From Streptomyces sp. A1136 (GTDB lineage: Bacteria > Actinomycetota > Actinomycetes > Streptomycetales > Streptomycetaceae), in NCBI RefSeq assembly GCF_004795055.1, contig NZ_SSBJ01000025.1, forward strand, positions 1-64,000: a stretch of 64,000 nucleotides of DNA, read 5' to 3'. Each line of letters opens with the position of its first letter. Position 1 is the stretch's first letter. Below, piece by piece: positions 7,459 through 15,057 of this stretch. The translations under genes and the position numbers were made by a program. The notes under the pieces were generated by a model. That model was not told the DNA's origin and did not search any database. It saw only the letters and a program-made list of their open reading frames with translations.

Positions 7459-8868
7459 TTAGAGGTCGAAGTACATCTCGAACTCGTGGGGGTGCGGGCG
7501 CAGGGCGATCGGGGCGATCTCGTGCGTGCGCTTGTAGTCGATCCAGGTCTCGATCAGGTCGGGGGTGAAGACACCGCCGGCGAGGAGGTACTCGTGGTCC
7601 TCTTCGAGGGCCTTGAGGACCGCGTCCAGGCTGGTCGGGACCTGCGGGACGCTCGCGTGCTCGTCCGGGGAGAGCTCGTAGAGGTCCTTGTCGATCGGCT
7701 CCATCGGCTCGATCTTGTTCTTGACGCCGTCGAGGCCGGCCAGCAGCAGGGCCGAGAACGCCAGGTACGGGTTCGAGGACGGGTCCGGGGCGCGGAACTC
7801 GACGCGCTTGGCCTTCGGGTTCGAGCCGGTGATCGGGATGCGCATGGCGGCGGAGCGGTTGCGCTGCGAGTACACCATGTTGACCGGGGCCTCGAAGCCG
7901 GGCACCAGGCGGTGGTAGGAGTTCACCGTCGGGTTGGTGAACGCCAGCAGCGACGGGGCGTGCTTGAGGATGCCGCCGATGTAGTAGCGGGCGGTGTCCG
8001 ACAGACCCGCGTAGCCGGCCTCGTCGTAGAACAGCGGCTCGCCGCCGTTCCACAGGGACTGGTGGACGTGCATGCCCGAACCGTTGTCACCGAAGATCGG
8101 CTTCGGCATGAAGGTCGCGGTCTTGCCGTTGCGCCAGGCGACGTTCTTCACGATGTACTTGAAGAGCATCAGGTCGTCGGCCGCGGCCAGCAGCGTGTTG
8201 AACTTGTAGTTGATCTCGGCCTGGCCGCCGGTGCCGACCTCGTGGTGCTGGCGCTCGACCTGGAGGCCCTGGGCGTCGAGCTCCAGGGAGATCTCGGCGC
8301 GCAGGTCCGCGAAGTGGTCGACCGGGGCCACCGGGAAGTAGCCGCCCTTGTAGCGGACCTTGTAGCCGCGGTTGTTCTCCTCGGAACCGGTGTTCCAGGC
8401 GCCGGCCTCGGAGTCGATGTGGTAGAAGGACTCGTTCGCGGAGGTCGCGAAGCGGACGCTGTCGAAGACGTAGAACTCGGCCTCGGGCCCGAAGTACGCG
8501 GTGTCGGCGATGCCGGTGGACGCGAGGTACGCCTCGGCCTTCTTCGCGATGTTGCGCGGGTCGCGGCTGTAGGCCTCACCCGTGATCGGGTCGTGGATGA
8601 AGAAGTTGATGTTGAGCGTCTTGTCCTTGCGGAACGGGTCCAGACGCGCGGTGGTGATGTCGGCACGCAGAGCCATGTCGGACTCGTGGATGGCCTGGAA
8701 CCCGCGGATCGAGGAGCCGTCGAAGGCGAGCTCCTCGGCCGGGTCGAACGCCCGAGCCGGGATGGTGAAGTGCTGCATCACACCAGGCAGGTCGCAGAAG
8801 CGGACGTCGACGAACTTGACGTCGTTCTCCTCGATGTACTGCTTCACTTCGTCGGCGTTCTGGAACAT
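7459..8868 (-). CDS. glnA: Glutamine synthetase type I (GSI-beta, adenylylated)
   Basis: ATP-dependent ligation of ammonium to glutamate, the main nitrogen assimilation step, as a cytoplasmic dodecamer. The 469-residue product has the GSI length and motifs: FDGSSIRGFQAI, the metal site EAEFYVFD, and HVHQSLW, then NPYLAFSA. Tyr397 lies in IDKDLYEL exactly where the GSI-beta adenylylation site belongs; the modifying enzyme gene glnE is also in this window (55054-58041). ATG 8868 has an AGGAGG box. A GlnR-type box and TATGGT -10 lie upstream, so induction under nitrogen limitation is expected. Confidence 0.98.
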   Translation of the reverse strand: MFQNADEVKQYIEENDVKFVDVRFCDLPGVMQHFTIPARAFDPAEELAFDGSSIRGFQAIHESDMALRADITTARLDPFRKDKTLNINFFIHDPITGEAYSRDPRNIAKKAEAYLASTGIADTAYFGPEAEFYVFDSVRFATSANESFYHIDSEAGAWNTGSEENNRGYKVRYKGGYFPVAPVDHFADLRAEISLELDAQGLQVERQHHEVGTGGQAEINYKFNTLLAAADDLMLFKYIVKNVAWRNGKTATFMPKPIFGDNGSGMHVHQSLWNGGEPLFYDEAGYAGLSDTARYYIGGILKHAPSLLAFTNPTVNSYHRLVPGFEAPVNMVYSQRNRSAAMRIPITGSNPKAKRVEFRAPDPSSNPYLAFSALLLAGLDGVKNKIEPMEPIDKDLYELSPDEHASVPQVPTSLDAVLKALEEDHEYLLAGGVFTPDLIETWIDYKRTHEIAPIALRPHPHEFEMYFDL

Positions 8869-8951
8869 CCAACTCCTCCTACTCCCGACCCCGGGGCAGG
8901 GACGGGCTGTATAGCTCGTGGTGCGTCAGTGCGGTGCCGCACGCTGACCCG

Positions 8952-8957
8952 ACCATA
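8952..8957 (-). promoter_or_regulatory. -10 box TATGGT of glnA
   Basis: TATGGT on the minus strand, 10 bases downstream of the GlnR-type box and about 84 bases before the start codon. Confidence 0.55.
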
Positions 8958-8967
8958 AGCAGACGGG

Positions 8968-9005
8968 ATTTCTCAAGCATGACCCATTTGTTTCGCACAA
9001 GTTAA
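8968..9005 (-). promoter_or_regulatory. GlnR box upstream of glnA
   Basis: On the minus strand the order is TTAAC-N6-GAAAC-N6-GTCAT-N6-GAAAT, matching the actinobacterial GlnR consensus gTnAc-n6-GaAAc repeated twice with exact 6-base spacers. GlnR activates glnA in streptomycetes when nitrogen is scarce. Confidence 0.85.
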
Positions 9006-9041
9006 CCAGGGGCCCGTCCAGGTCGCGTGGAGCGCCACCGG

Positions 9042-9047
9042 TACCGT
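9042..9047 (+). promoter_or_regulatory. -10 box TACCGT of the leaderless RDD gene
   Basis: TACCGT ends 6 bases before GTG 9054 with no ribosome binding site between them. It supports 9054 rather than 9027 as start. Confidence 0.55.
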
Positions 9048-9053
9048 GGTCGA

Positions 9054-9521
9054 GTGGACAACAGGCAAGCAATCGGATCGTGGCTCTCCGGCCCCCGCGC
9101 GGCCGCCGAGGACATGGGCGTCGACTTCGGTTACCGCGGCCAACGTCTCGGCCTGCCCCAGTCGGGGCCCGGGTCCGTGGCGCGGTTCGGGCGCCGGCTC
9201 GGGGCCGTGGCCATCGACTGGGTCGGCTGCCAGCTGATCGCCTACGGGCTGATCACGCACGGCGACCTGCGCGCCACGGGCAACTGGACGCTGGCCGTCT
9301 TCGTGGTCCTGTCCGTCCTGACGGTCGCCACCGTGGGCTTCACCCCAGGCAAGCGGATCGTCGGCCTCCGGGTGGTCGCGGAGGACGGCGGGCGCCTCGG
9401 CGTCGCGCGTGTGCTGCTGCGCACGGTCCTGCTGGCCCTCGTCATCCCGGCGCTGGTATGGGACCGCGACGGCCGCGGCCTGCACGACCGGCTGGCGCGC
9501 GCCGTCCAGGTGCGGATCTGA
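9054..9521 (+). CDS. RDD family membrane protein
   Basis: A 155-residue protein with the RDD fold: GRRLGAVAIDWVGCQLIAYG (helix 1, with the Arg and Asp of the family name), a second helix near LAVFVVLSVLTVATVGF, the conserved TPGKRIVGLRVV loop and a third helix around LLRTVLLALVIPALVW, ending DRDGRGLHDRLARAVQV. Role unknown; some RDD proteins act in ion exchange. GTG 9054 was chosen because it follows a -10 box at leaderless spacing and because its first residues DNRQAIGSW match related streptomycete proteins as I remember them. It is divergent to glnA. The stop codon lies in a 15-bp tandem repeat. Confidence 0.88.
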   Translation: MDNRQAIGSWLSGPRAAAEDMGVDFGYRGQRLGLPQSGPGSVARFGRRLGAVAIDWVGCQLIAYGLITHGDLRATGNWTLAVFVVLSVLTVATVGFTPGKRIVGLRVVAEDGGRLGVARVLLRTVLLALVIPALVWDRDGRGLHDRLARAVQVRI

Positions 9522-9551
9522 CAGGTGCGGATCTGACAGGTGCGGATCTGA
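9507..9551 (+). repeat. Three tandem 15-bp copies spanning the RDD stop codon
   Basis: CAGGTGCGGATCTGA occurs three times in a row with no mismatch (9507-9521, 9522-9536, 9537-9551). Each copy ends in TGA in the same frame, so the gene has three successive stops. Confidence 0.95.
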
Positions 9552-9567
9552 CGATCGGGACGCGCGG

Positions 9568-9601
9568 GGCCGTCCGGGGGGTGACCACCTCCCGGGCGGC
9601 C
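9568..9601 (+). terminator. Terminator after the RDD gene
   Basis: A 15-bp hairpin (GGCCG at 9568 paired to CGGCC ending 9601, loop GACC) followed by CTTTCT. Confidence 0.75.
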
Positions 9602-9602
9602 C

Positions 9603-9887
9603 TTTCTCATACCCCGTGCGCCTCGTATGCAATGCCGACACGGGCGCGCCCTCGCGCCGGCCCCTCACCCGGCCGTGCGTGGGTGCCGCCGTCGCCGTGC
9701 GGCGGGCGACCGGATGTCCGAGTCGACGCCCCTGTCATCCCCGGTGGGCGGGCAGGACGAACCGGCGCCCCGGGTCGTGGCGGTCGAGCCCGGCACGGCC
9801 CTGCCGGGGCAGCCCGAGGGCGACCGGGGTGGAGCCGGAGGAGAACCCGCGCGACCCGCGGCGTCCGGTGCCGTGCGCACAGCGCAG
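9603..9887. other. Stretch without a supported gene
   Basis: The gap between the RDD terminator and the DUF4191 terminator has open frames in several registers, none with family-like sequence, ribosome binding site or neighbour logic. Nothing else was recognised in it. Confidence 0.5.
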
Positions 9888-9920
9888 AAGCGCCCGCCTA
9901 CTGCGCGTAAGCGGGCGCTT
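9888..9920 (-). terminator. Hairpin downstream of the DUF4191 gene
   Basis: AAGCGCCCGC (9888-9897) pairs perfectly with GCGGGCGCTT (9911-9920) around a 13-base loop, about 85 bases beyond the stop of the minus-strand gene. Confidence 0.65.
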
Positions 9921-10003
9921 CGGACATCGCGGCGAGGCGCGGTGCCGGGGGTCGCGGGCCGGGCGGGACTTCACGCCCTCGGCCCGCGAACTCCTGTCGG
10001 CGG

Positions 10004-10702
10004 TCAGCCGCGGGGCGGCCTCGGGCCGCCGCGGGCGCGGCCGGGGATGGGGCCCTTGGGGATCGGCATGTTGCTCATGAGGTCGCCCATGGCCCGGAGC
10101 TTGTCGTTGACCTGCGTGATCTGCGGGCCGGCCAGTACGCGCGGCAGCTTGAGCAGCGTCGTACGGAGCTTCTTGAGCGGGACCTCGCCCTCACCGTTAC
10201 CCACGATGAAGTCGTGGACGGGAATGTCGGGCATGATCCGGGCGAGCTTCTTCTTCTCGGCCGCGAGCAGGCTCTTGACCCGGTTCGGGTTGCCCTCCGC
10301 GATCAGCACCACGCCCGCCTTGCCGACGGCCCGGTGGACGATGTCCTGGCTGCGGTTCATGGCGACGGCCGGAGTGGTCGTCCAGCCCCGCCCCACGTTG
10401 TCCAGGACGGCCGCGGCGGCGCCCGGCTGCCCCTCCATCTGCCCGAAGGCAGCCCGCTCGGCCCGTCGTCCGAAGACGATCGCCATCGCGAGGAACGCCA
10501 CCAGGAGGCCCAGGATGCCCAGGTAGACCGGGTGGTCGATCAGGAAGCCGATCGCAAGGAAGACACCGAAGGTGACGATTCCCAGGCCCGCGACGATCAG
10601 ACCGACCTTGGGGTCGGCCTTGCGCGTCATCTTGTACGTCAGGGCGATCTGCTTCAGTCGCCCGGGGTTCGCAGCAGTCTCTGCGTTTGACTTCCTCGCC
10701 AT
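10004..10702 (-). CDS. DUF4191 domain membrane protein
   Basis: A 232-residue protein of the actinobacterial DUF4191 family, found next to lipA in many genomes. After a basic N-terminus come two adjacent transmembrane helices (about residues 34-54 and 58-78), then a soluble domain with AAAVLDNVGRGW and GKAGVVLIAEGNPNRV and a Gly/Pro/Arg-rich tail. No catalytic residues are known. It lies downstream of a small conserved gene and of lipA and lipB on the same strand, so a link to lipoylation or membrane protein quality is possible but unproven. Confidence 0.88.
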   Translation of the reverse strand: MARKSNAETAANPGRLKQIALTYKMTRKADPKVGLIVAGLGIVTFGVFLAIGFLIDHPVYLGILGLLVAFLAMAIVFGRRAERAAFGQMEGQPGAAAAVLDNVGRGWTTTPAVAMNRSQDIVHRAVGKAGVVLIAEGNPNRVKSLLAAEKKKLARIMPDIPVHDFIVGNGEGEVPLKKLRTTLLKLPRVLAGPQITQVNDKLRAMGDLMSNMPIPKGPIPGRARGGPRPPRG

Positions 10703-10712
10703 AGGGCGAAGT

Positions 10713-10910
10713 TTACGTGGCCTGCGGGGTCCGGGTCGCCGCGGCCTCCAGTACGTGTTCGGTTTCGACCCGGTCCTTCGCCCTGCGGCGGTCTTCGAGG
10801 ACGGCCGTCCACGCGTTGCGGCGGGCGCCGCTCATGAGCAGCGATTCGATGCCGCGGAAGGCGTCGGAGAAGGTCGGGATGGCGATGGCGCGTACGGGCG
10901 CGGCCTGCAT
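10713..10910 (-). CDS. Small conserved actinobacterial protein
   Basis: Encodes 65 residues from ATG 10910 (an upstream in-frame ATG at 11015 would add a low-complexity Thr/Val/Ser tail). An AAAGGG box precedes the chosen start. The centre, FSDAFRGIESLLMSGARRNA followed by WTAVLEDRRRAKDRVETEHV, is charged and helical, with no signal or membrane segment. I remember similar small proteins at this place in other streptomycetes but no function. It ends 10 bases before the DUF4191 start and is likely cotranscribed with it. Confidence 0.6.
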   Translation of the reverse strand: MQAAPVRAIAIPTFSDAFRGIESLLMSGARRNAWTAVLEDRRRAKDRVETEHVLEAAATRTPQAT

Positions 10911-11083
10911 GATGTCGATCCCTTTCACGGTGCTCACAGTGCTCACGGAACGGCTCACGGAACGGTGCTCACGGGGAGGAACGGTGTGCGTCGGTGTGTG
11001 CGGTGCGTGGATCAATCGTCACTGAACGGTGTTACCAGGGCATGACCGGCCGGTCAAATGTGATCGACACGTTGTACAAGGCG

Positions 11084-11127
11084 ACGCGGCCCGCCGGGCT
11101 CTCACGTAAAGAGCCTAGGGGCCGCGT
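11084..11127 (-). terminator. Terminator downstream of lipA
   Basis: ACGCGGCCC (11084-11092) pairs with GGGCCGCGT (11119-11127), and inside it GGCTCT pairs with AGAGCC. It begins about 55 bases past the lipA stop. Confidence 0.7.
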
Positions 11128-11182
11128 CATCGCGGTGTTACCGATTGGTAGCCGCATGTGCGGGACTTCACACGGTCGGCGG

Positions 11183-12130
11183 TCAGACGTTCGCGCGCTT
11201 CTCCATCGCCTGCTGGTAGAGGCGACCCGCGCGGTACGACGACCTGACCAGCGGCCCGGACATCACGCCGGAGAAGCCGATCTCCTCGGCCTCCTTGGCC
11301 AGCTCCACGAACTCCGCCGGCTTCACCCAGCGCTCCACGGGGTGGTGGCGCGGCGAGGGCCGCAGGTACTGGGTGATCGTGATGAGCTCGCAGCCCGCCT
11401 CGTGCAGGTCGCGCAGGGCCTGGGTGACCTCTTCGCGCTCCTCGCCCATGCCGAGGATCAGGTTCGACTTGGTGACCAGGCCGTATGCGCGCGCCTTGGT
11501 GATCACGTCGAGTGAGCGCTCGTAGCGGAAGCCCGGGCGGATGCGCTTGAAGATGCGCGGCACGGTCTCCACGTTGTGGGCGAAGACCTCGGGGCGGGAG
11601 GCGAAGACCTCCTCCAGCAGCTCCGGCACCGCGTTGAAGTCGGGGGCCAGCAGTTCGACCTTGGTGTGGCCGGCCTCGCGGCCCGCCGTCTGCCCGTGGA
11701 TCTGGCGCACGGTCTCCGCGTACAGCCAGGCGCCGCCGTCGGGCAGGTCGTCGCGGGCGACGCCGGTGATGGTGGCGTAGTTCAGGTCCATCGTGACGAC
11801 GGACTCGCCCACGCGGCGGGGCTCGTCGCGGTCGAGGGCCTCGGGCTTGCCGGTGTCGATCTGGCAGAAGTCACAGCGCCGGGTGCACTGGTCGCCACCG
11901 ATGAGGAAGGTGGCCTCGCGGTCCTCCCAGCACTCGTAGATGTTGGGACAGCCGGCTTCCTGGCAGACCGTGTGCAGCCCCTCGCCCTTCACCAGGGCCT
12001 GCATCTTGGTGTACTCGGGACCCATCTTCGCCCGGGTCTTGATCCACTCGGGCTTGCGCTCGATGGGGGTCTGGCTGTTACGGACCTCCAGGCGCAGCAT
12101 CTTGCGTCCGTCGGGTGCGACTGCGGACAC
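11183..12130 (-). CDS. lipA: Lipoyl synthase
   Basis: Radical-SAM enzyme that inserts two sulfurs into protein-bound octanoyl groups. The 315-residue product has the auxiliary cluster cysteines 56, 61 and 67 (CQEAGCPNIYEC), the SAM cluster cysteines 82, 86 and 89 (CTRRCDFC) and the C-terminal RSSYRAG serine ligand. GTG 12130 was chosen because AGGGAG precedes it and the protein then begins SAVAPDGRKMLRLEVRNSQ, as in other streptomycetes. lipB lies 108 bases upstream on the same strand; together they make the lipoyl groups needed by the E2 at the window start. Confidence 0.97.
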   Translation of the reverse strand: MSAVAPDGRKMLRLEVRNSQTPIERKPEWIKTRAKMGPEYTKMQALVKGEGLHTVCQEAGCPNIYECWEDREATFLIGGDQCTRRCDFCQIDTGKPEALDRDEPRRVGESVVTMDLNYATITGVARDDLPDGGAWLYAETVRQIHGQTAGREAGHTKVELLAPDFNAVPELLEEVFASRPEVFAHNVETVPRIFKRIRPGFRYERSLDVITKARAYGLVTKSNLILGMGEEREEVTQALRDLHEAGCELITITQYLRPSPRHHPVERWVKPAEFVELAKEAEEIGFSGVMSGPLVRSSYRAGRLYQQAMEKRANV

Positions 12131-12238
12131 GACCGGCTCCCTGTGACTTCGATTCTTCGGCGTCCACCAGGGTACGCCCGTAATTTCGTACGCTCTTACG
12201 TCGGGCAACCCGAGGGCCGCCGGGACCATTCCCGAGCG

Positions 12239-13036
12239 TCAGCCGACCGCCGGCTCTATCTCCCTGGGCCGCAGCTCCGCGTGCTCCAGGACGTCCTTGA
12301 GGTGGCGCTCCACGACCGGGAGCACGTCGGCGATGGTGATCTCGCGACCCAGTTCGTAGGAGAGCGAGGTCACACCCGCGTCCCGGATGCCGCAGGGGAT
12401 GATCCGGTCGAACCAGGTGCTGTCCGGGTTCACGTTGAGCGAGAAGCCGTGCATCGTGACGCCCTTGGCGACCCGGATGCCGATGGCCGCGAGCTTGCGG
12501 TCCTCGCGCCGCTGGCCGGCGTTGGAGGGGGCGTACTCGGGGCCGTTCAGCCGGGGGTCGAACTGCTCGTCGTGCAACCGGGGGTCGAAGTCCAGGCTGA
12601 GGCCGCCGAGCGCCGGGCGCTCCTCCACCGGGTCGCCGAGCACCCACACCCCGCTGCGCCCCTCCACCCGGGAGGTCTCCACGCCGAAGTCGGCGGCGGT
12701 GCGGATCAGGGCGTCCTCCAGGCGGCGGACGTGGGCGACGACGTCCACCGGCCGGGGCAGCTTCATGATCGGGTAACCCACCAGCTGACCGGGGCCGTGC
12801 CAGGTGATCTTCCCGCCCCGGTCCACGTCGACCACGGGGGTGCCGTCCAGCGGGCGCTCGCTCGGGTCCGTGCGGCGGCCTGCCGTGTAGACCGGCTCGT
12901 GTTCCAGCAGCAGGCAGGTGTCCTCGATCTCGTCCGCGAAGCGGGCGGCGTGGACGCGGCGCTGCTCTTCCCAGGCCTCGGTGTACTCGACGTAATCCGG
13001 CCCGAAGCCCAGATGGACAAACCGAAGGTCAGTCAC
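12239..13036 (-). CDS. lipB: Octanoyl-ACP:protein N-octanoyltransferase
   Basis: Transfers octanoate from acyl-carrier protein to lipoyl domains through a Cys-Lys dyad. Cys215 (IIPCGIRD) and Lys181 (RKLAAIGIR) are spaced exactly as in the crystallised mycobacterial enzyme (34 residues). The protein is 265 residues, longer than many LipB, because of an insert at about residues 137-178 rich in Asp, Arg and Pro that is common in actinobacteria. The start is GTG at 13036. lipA follows on the same strand, so the two genes form the complete endogenous lipoylation pathway. Confidence 0.96.
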   Translation of the reverse strand: MTDLRFVHLGFGPDYVEYTEAWEEQRRVHAARFADEIEDTCLLLEHEPVYTAGRRTDPSERPLDGTPVVDVDRGGKITWHGPGQLVGYPIMKLPRPVDVVAHVRRLEDALIRTAADFGVETSRVEGRSGVWVLGDPVEERPALGGLSLDFDPRLHDEQFDPRLNGPEYAPSNAGQRREDRKLAAIGIRVAKGVTMHGFSLNVNPDSTWFDRIIPCGIRDAGVTSLSYELGREITIADVLPVVERHLKDVLEHAELRPREIEPAVG

Positions 13037-13133
13037 CGCAGCGCCTCCTCGTTGAACCTGCTGTGTGCACGTATCGCACCAGCAAGGGTACGGCGGTCCC
13101 GGCGCGGCCCCTAAGGACCCCGGCGGCGGCCCC

Positions 13134-13418
13134 TCACCGCCCCGGAAACGGCCCCGGCAACGGCCCCGGCGGCCGCTTCGGCCGTCGCCTCCCCGGGGGC
13201 GGCCTATCCGGGTCCTCGTCCGCGCGCGGCAGCCGTCGGTGGCCCTCCGAATGATCGTTGACCCACCCGCACACCCCGCACGCGTACCGCCCGTCGAGCC
13301 CCGCGATGTAGGTGCCGCAACGGCGGCACTCCGCCTCCGTCAGCTCCGGCGCGGGCAGCGGGGCGGCGGACTCTGCGTAGTCGTCGGGGAACTGCGCCTC
13401 GGTGGAACGGCGGGTCAT
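13134..13418 (-). CDS. Small zinc-ribbon-like protein
   Basis: A 94-residue protein from ATG 13418. The middle has two CxxC knuckles, CRRCGTYIAGLDGRYACGVC, that would bind one zinc ion. The C-terminal 30 residues are Arg/Pro/Gly-rich and probably disordered. The longer frame to 13547 adds sequence that overlaps the promoter side of the divergent regulator, so it was not used. Function unknown; the knuckles suggest nucleic acid or protein binding. Confidence 0.65.
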   Translation of the reverse strand: MTRRSTEAQFPDDYAESAAPLPAPELTEAECRRCGTYIAGLDGRYACGVCGWVNDHSEGHRRLPRADEDPDRPPPGRRRPKRPPGPLPGPFPGR

Positions 13419-13592
13419 GGGTCGCAGCCTATGTGGGTGGAGGGGGTGCATCCGTAAAGGGTCATACCGGTTCTGCACACGATCGGATGAATGTGGGACA
13501 GAGCGGGCGGTAAGGACGGAGTTCGCCGCTACATTCACGCCGTTCACAGGGCCGGTGACTCCGGTCCGTCACGTCAGGAAACCGTGGAGCCG

Positions 13593-15032
13593 ATGACGGA
13601 ACGACCTGCCCAGCGTGTCCCCAACCGGCAGCTCGCGGCGCTGATCGCCGAAGCCGGATTCTCGAACGCCGGGCTCGCCCGCCGCGTCGACCAGCTAGGC
13701 CTGGAGCACGGTCTCGACCTGAGGTACGACAAGACCTCCGTCACGCGCTGGCTGCGCGGACAGCAGCCCCGGGGCACGACGCCCGCGCTGATCGCGGAGG
13801 TCTTCACGCGGCGCCTGGGCAGACGGCTCTCGGCGCAGGACCTGGGGCTGGACGCCTGCGCGCCCGTCTACGCGGGGCTGGAGTTCGCGGCCACCCCCGA
13901 GGAGGCCGTGGACATCGCCAGCGGGCTGTGGCGCAAGGACTCCGGGTCCCACGCCGAGCTGCGCAAGATCGCCTTCACCCCGGCCGGGCTGGTGGTCCCC
14001 AGCCGGGACTGGCTGATCGGCCGCGCCGACGAGCGGGTCGGACGGGGCCCGGACGCCGTCGCCGCCCGCGTGCCGCTCCAGGGCAGGGCCTCGGTGCCCC
14101 GGCAGCGGCAGATCGACCGCGGTCCGGGACAGCGGGTGACCGGCGGGGACATCGCGGCCCTGCGCTCGGTGGGCGAGCTGTTCCGGGCGCTGGACCACGC
14201 CTACGGCGGCGGGCACGCGCGTCAGGCCCTGGTGCGGTACCTGGAGCACGAGGCGGAGCCCATGCTCCGCGGCACCTACGGGGAGACCACCGGAAGGCGG
14301 CTGTTCTCCGCCGCCGCCGACCTGACCCGGCTCGCGGGCTGGACCTCGTACGACATCGCCGCCCACGGTCTCGCCCAGCGGTACTTCGTCCAGGCGCTGC
14401 GGCTGGCGCAGGCCGCGGGGGACCGGCCGTACGGGTCGTACGTGCTGGCCACCATGAGCCGGCAGGCGGTCTACCTCGGCCACGGACGCGAGGCGGTACA
14501 GCTGGCCCGGGTCGCGCAGCAGGGCGTGGGGTCGGGGCCGCCGCCGGTGGTGCAGGCGCTGCTGCACTCGGCGGAGGCGCGGGGACACGCGGTGCTCGGC
14601 GAGGTGAGGGCCGCGACGGCCTCGCTGGTGCGGGCCGAGCGGGCGCTGGGCGCGGCCCGGCCGGGGGACGACGTACCGCACTGGGCCCGGGACTTCGACG
14701 AGGCGCAGCTCGCCGACGAGTTCGGGCACTGCCACCGGGACCTCCAGCAGTACCGGGCGTCGGCGCAGCACGCGGAGCGCTCCCTGCAACTGCGGGCCCC
14801 CGCGTACGCGCGCTCTCGGCTGTTCTGCCGGGTGGTGCTGGCCACCGCGCGGCTGGGGCTGGGTGAGCTGGACCAGGCCTGCGCGCTCGGCGCGGAGGCG
14901 GCGCAGCAGGCGATGGAGATGCGTTCGGTGCGGGCGGTGGAGTACGTACGGGACTTCGAGCGCCGGCTGGAGCCGTACCGGGACGCGCCGGCGGTACGGA
15001 CCTACCGGGACCGGGTCGCGGCTCTGGCGTGA
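13593..15032 (+). CDS. NsdA-like transcriptional regulator with TPR-like C-terminus
   Basis: A 479-residue protein. The N-terminus (about residues 8-60: LAALIAEAGFSNAGLARRVD and TSVTRWLRGQQPRGTTPALI) is a helix-turn-helix resembling the domain in the Streptomyces regulator NsdA, which represses sporulation and antibiotic production. The rest is a run of alanine-rich helices arranged like tetratricopeptide repeats, for example LAQRYFVQALRLAQAAGDRP and VVLATARLGLGELDQACALG. ATG 13593 follows GTGGAG. Assignment to this broad family is fairly sure; a developmental role is by analogy only. The gene is divergent from the zinc-ribbon gene. Confidence 0.78.
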   Translation: MTERPAQRVPNRQLAALIAEAGFSNAGLARRVDQLGLEHGLDLRYDKTSVTRWLRGQQPRGTTPALIAEVFTRRLGRRLSAQDLGLDACAPVYAGLEFAATPEEAVDIASGLWRKDSGSHAELRKIAFTPAGLVVPSRDWLIGRADERVGRGPDAVAARVPLQGRASVPRQRQIDRGPGQRVTGGDIAALRSVGELFRALDHAYGGGHARQALVRYLEHEAEPMLRGTYGETTGRRLFSAAADLTRLAGWTSYDIAAHGLAQRYFVQALRLAQAAGDRPYGSYVLATMSRQAVYLGHGREAVQLARVAQQGVGSGPPPVVQALLHSAEARGHAVLGEVRAATASLVRAERALGAARPGDDVPHWARDFDEAQLADEFGHCHRDLQQYRASAQHAERSLQLRAPAYARSRLFCRVVLATARLGLGELDQACALGAEAAQQAMEMRSVRAVEYVRDFERRLEPYRDAPAVRTYRDRVAALA

Positions 15033-15057
15033 GCCGTGACCCGGCCGGGAGCCGTGT

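Noticed and set aside
9627..10526. 299-residue plus-strand frame over the gap and DUF4191 gene
   Set aside because: Antisense to DUF4191 for half its length, and the first half has only low-complexity Arg/Pro sequence.
11576..13114. 512-residue frame opposite lipA and lipB
   Set aside because: Runs across two well-supported genes and their gap; low-complexity Val/Gly/Arg composition typical of antisense frames.
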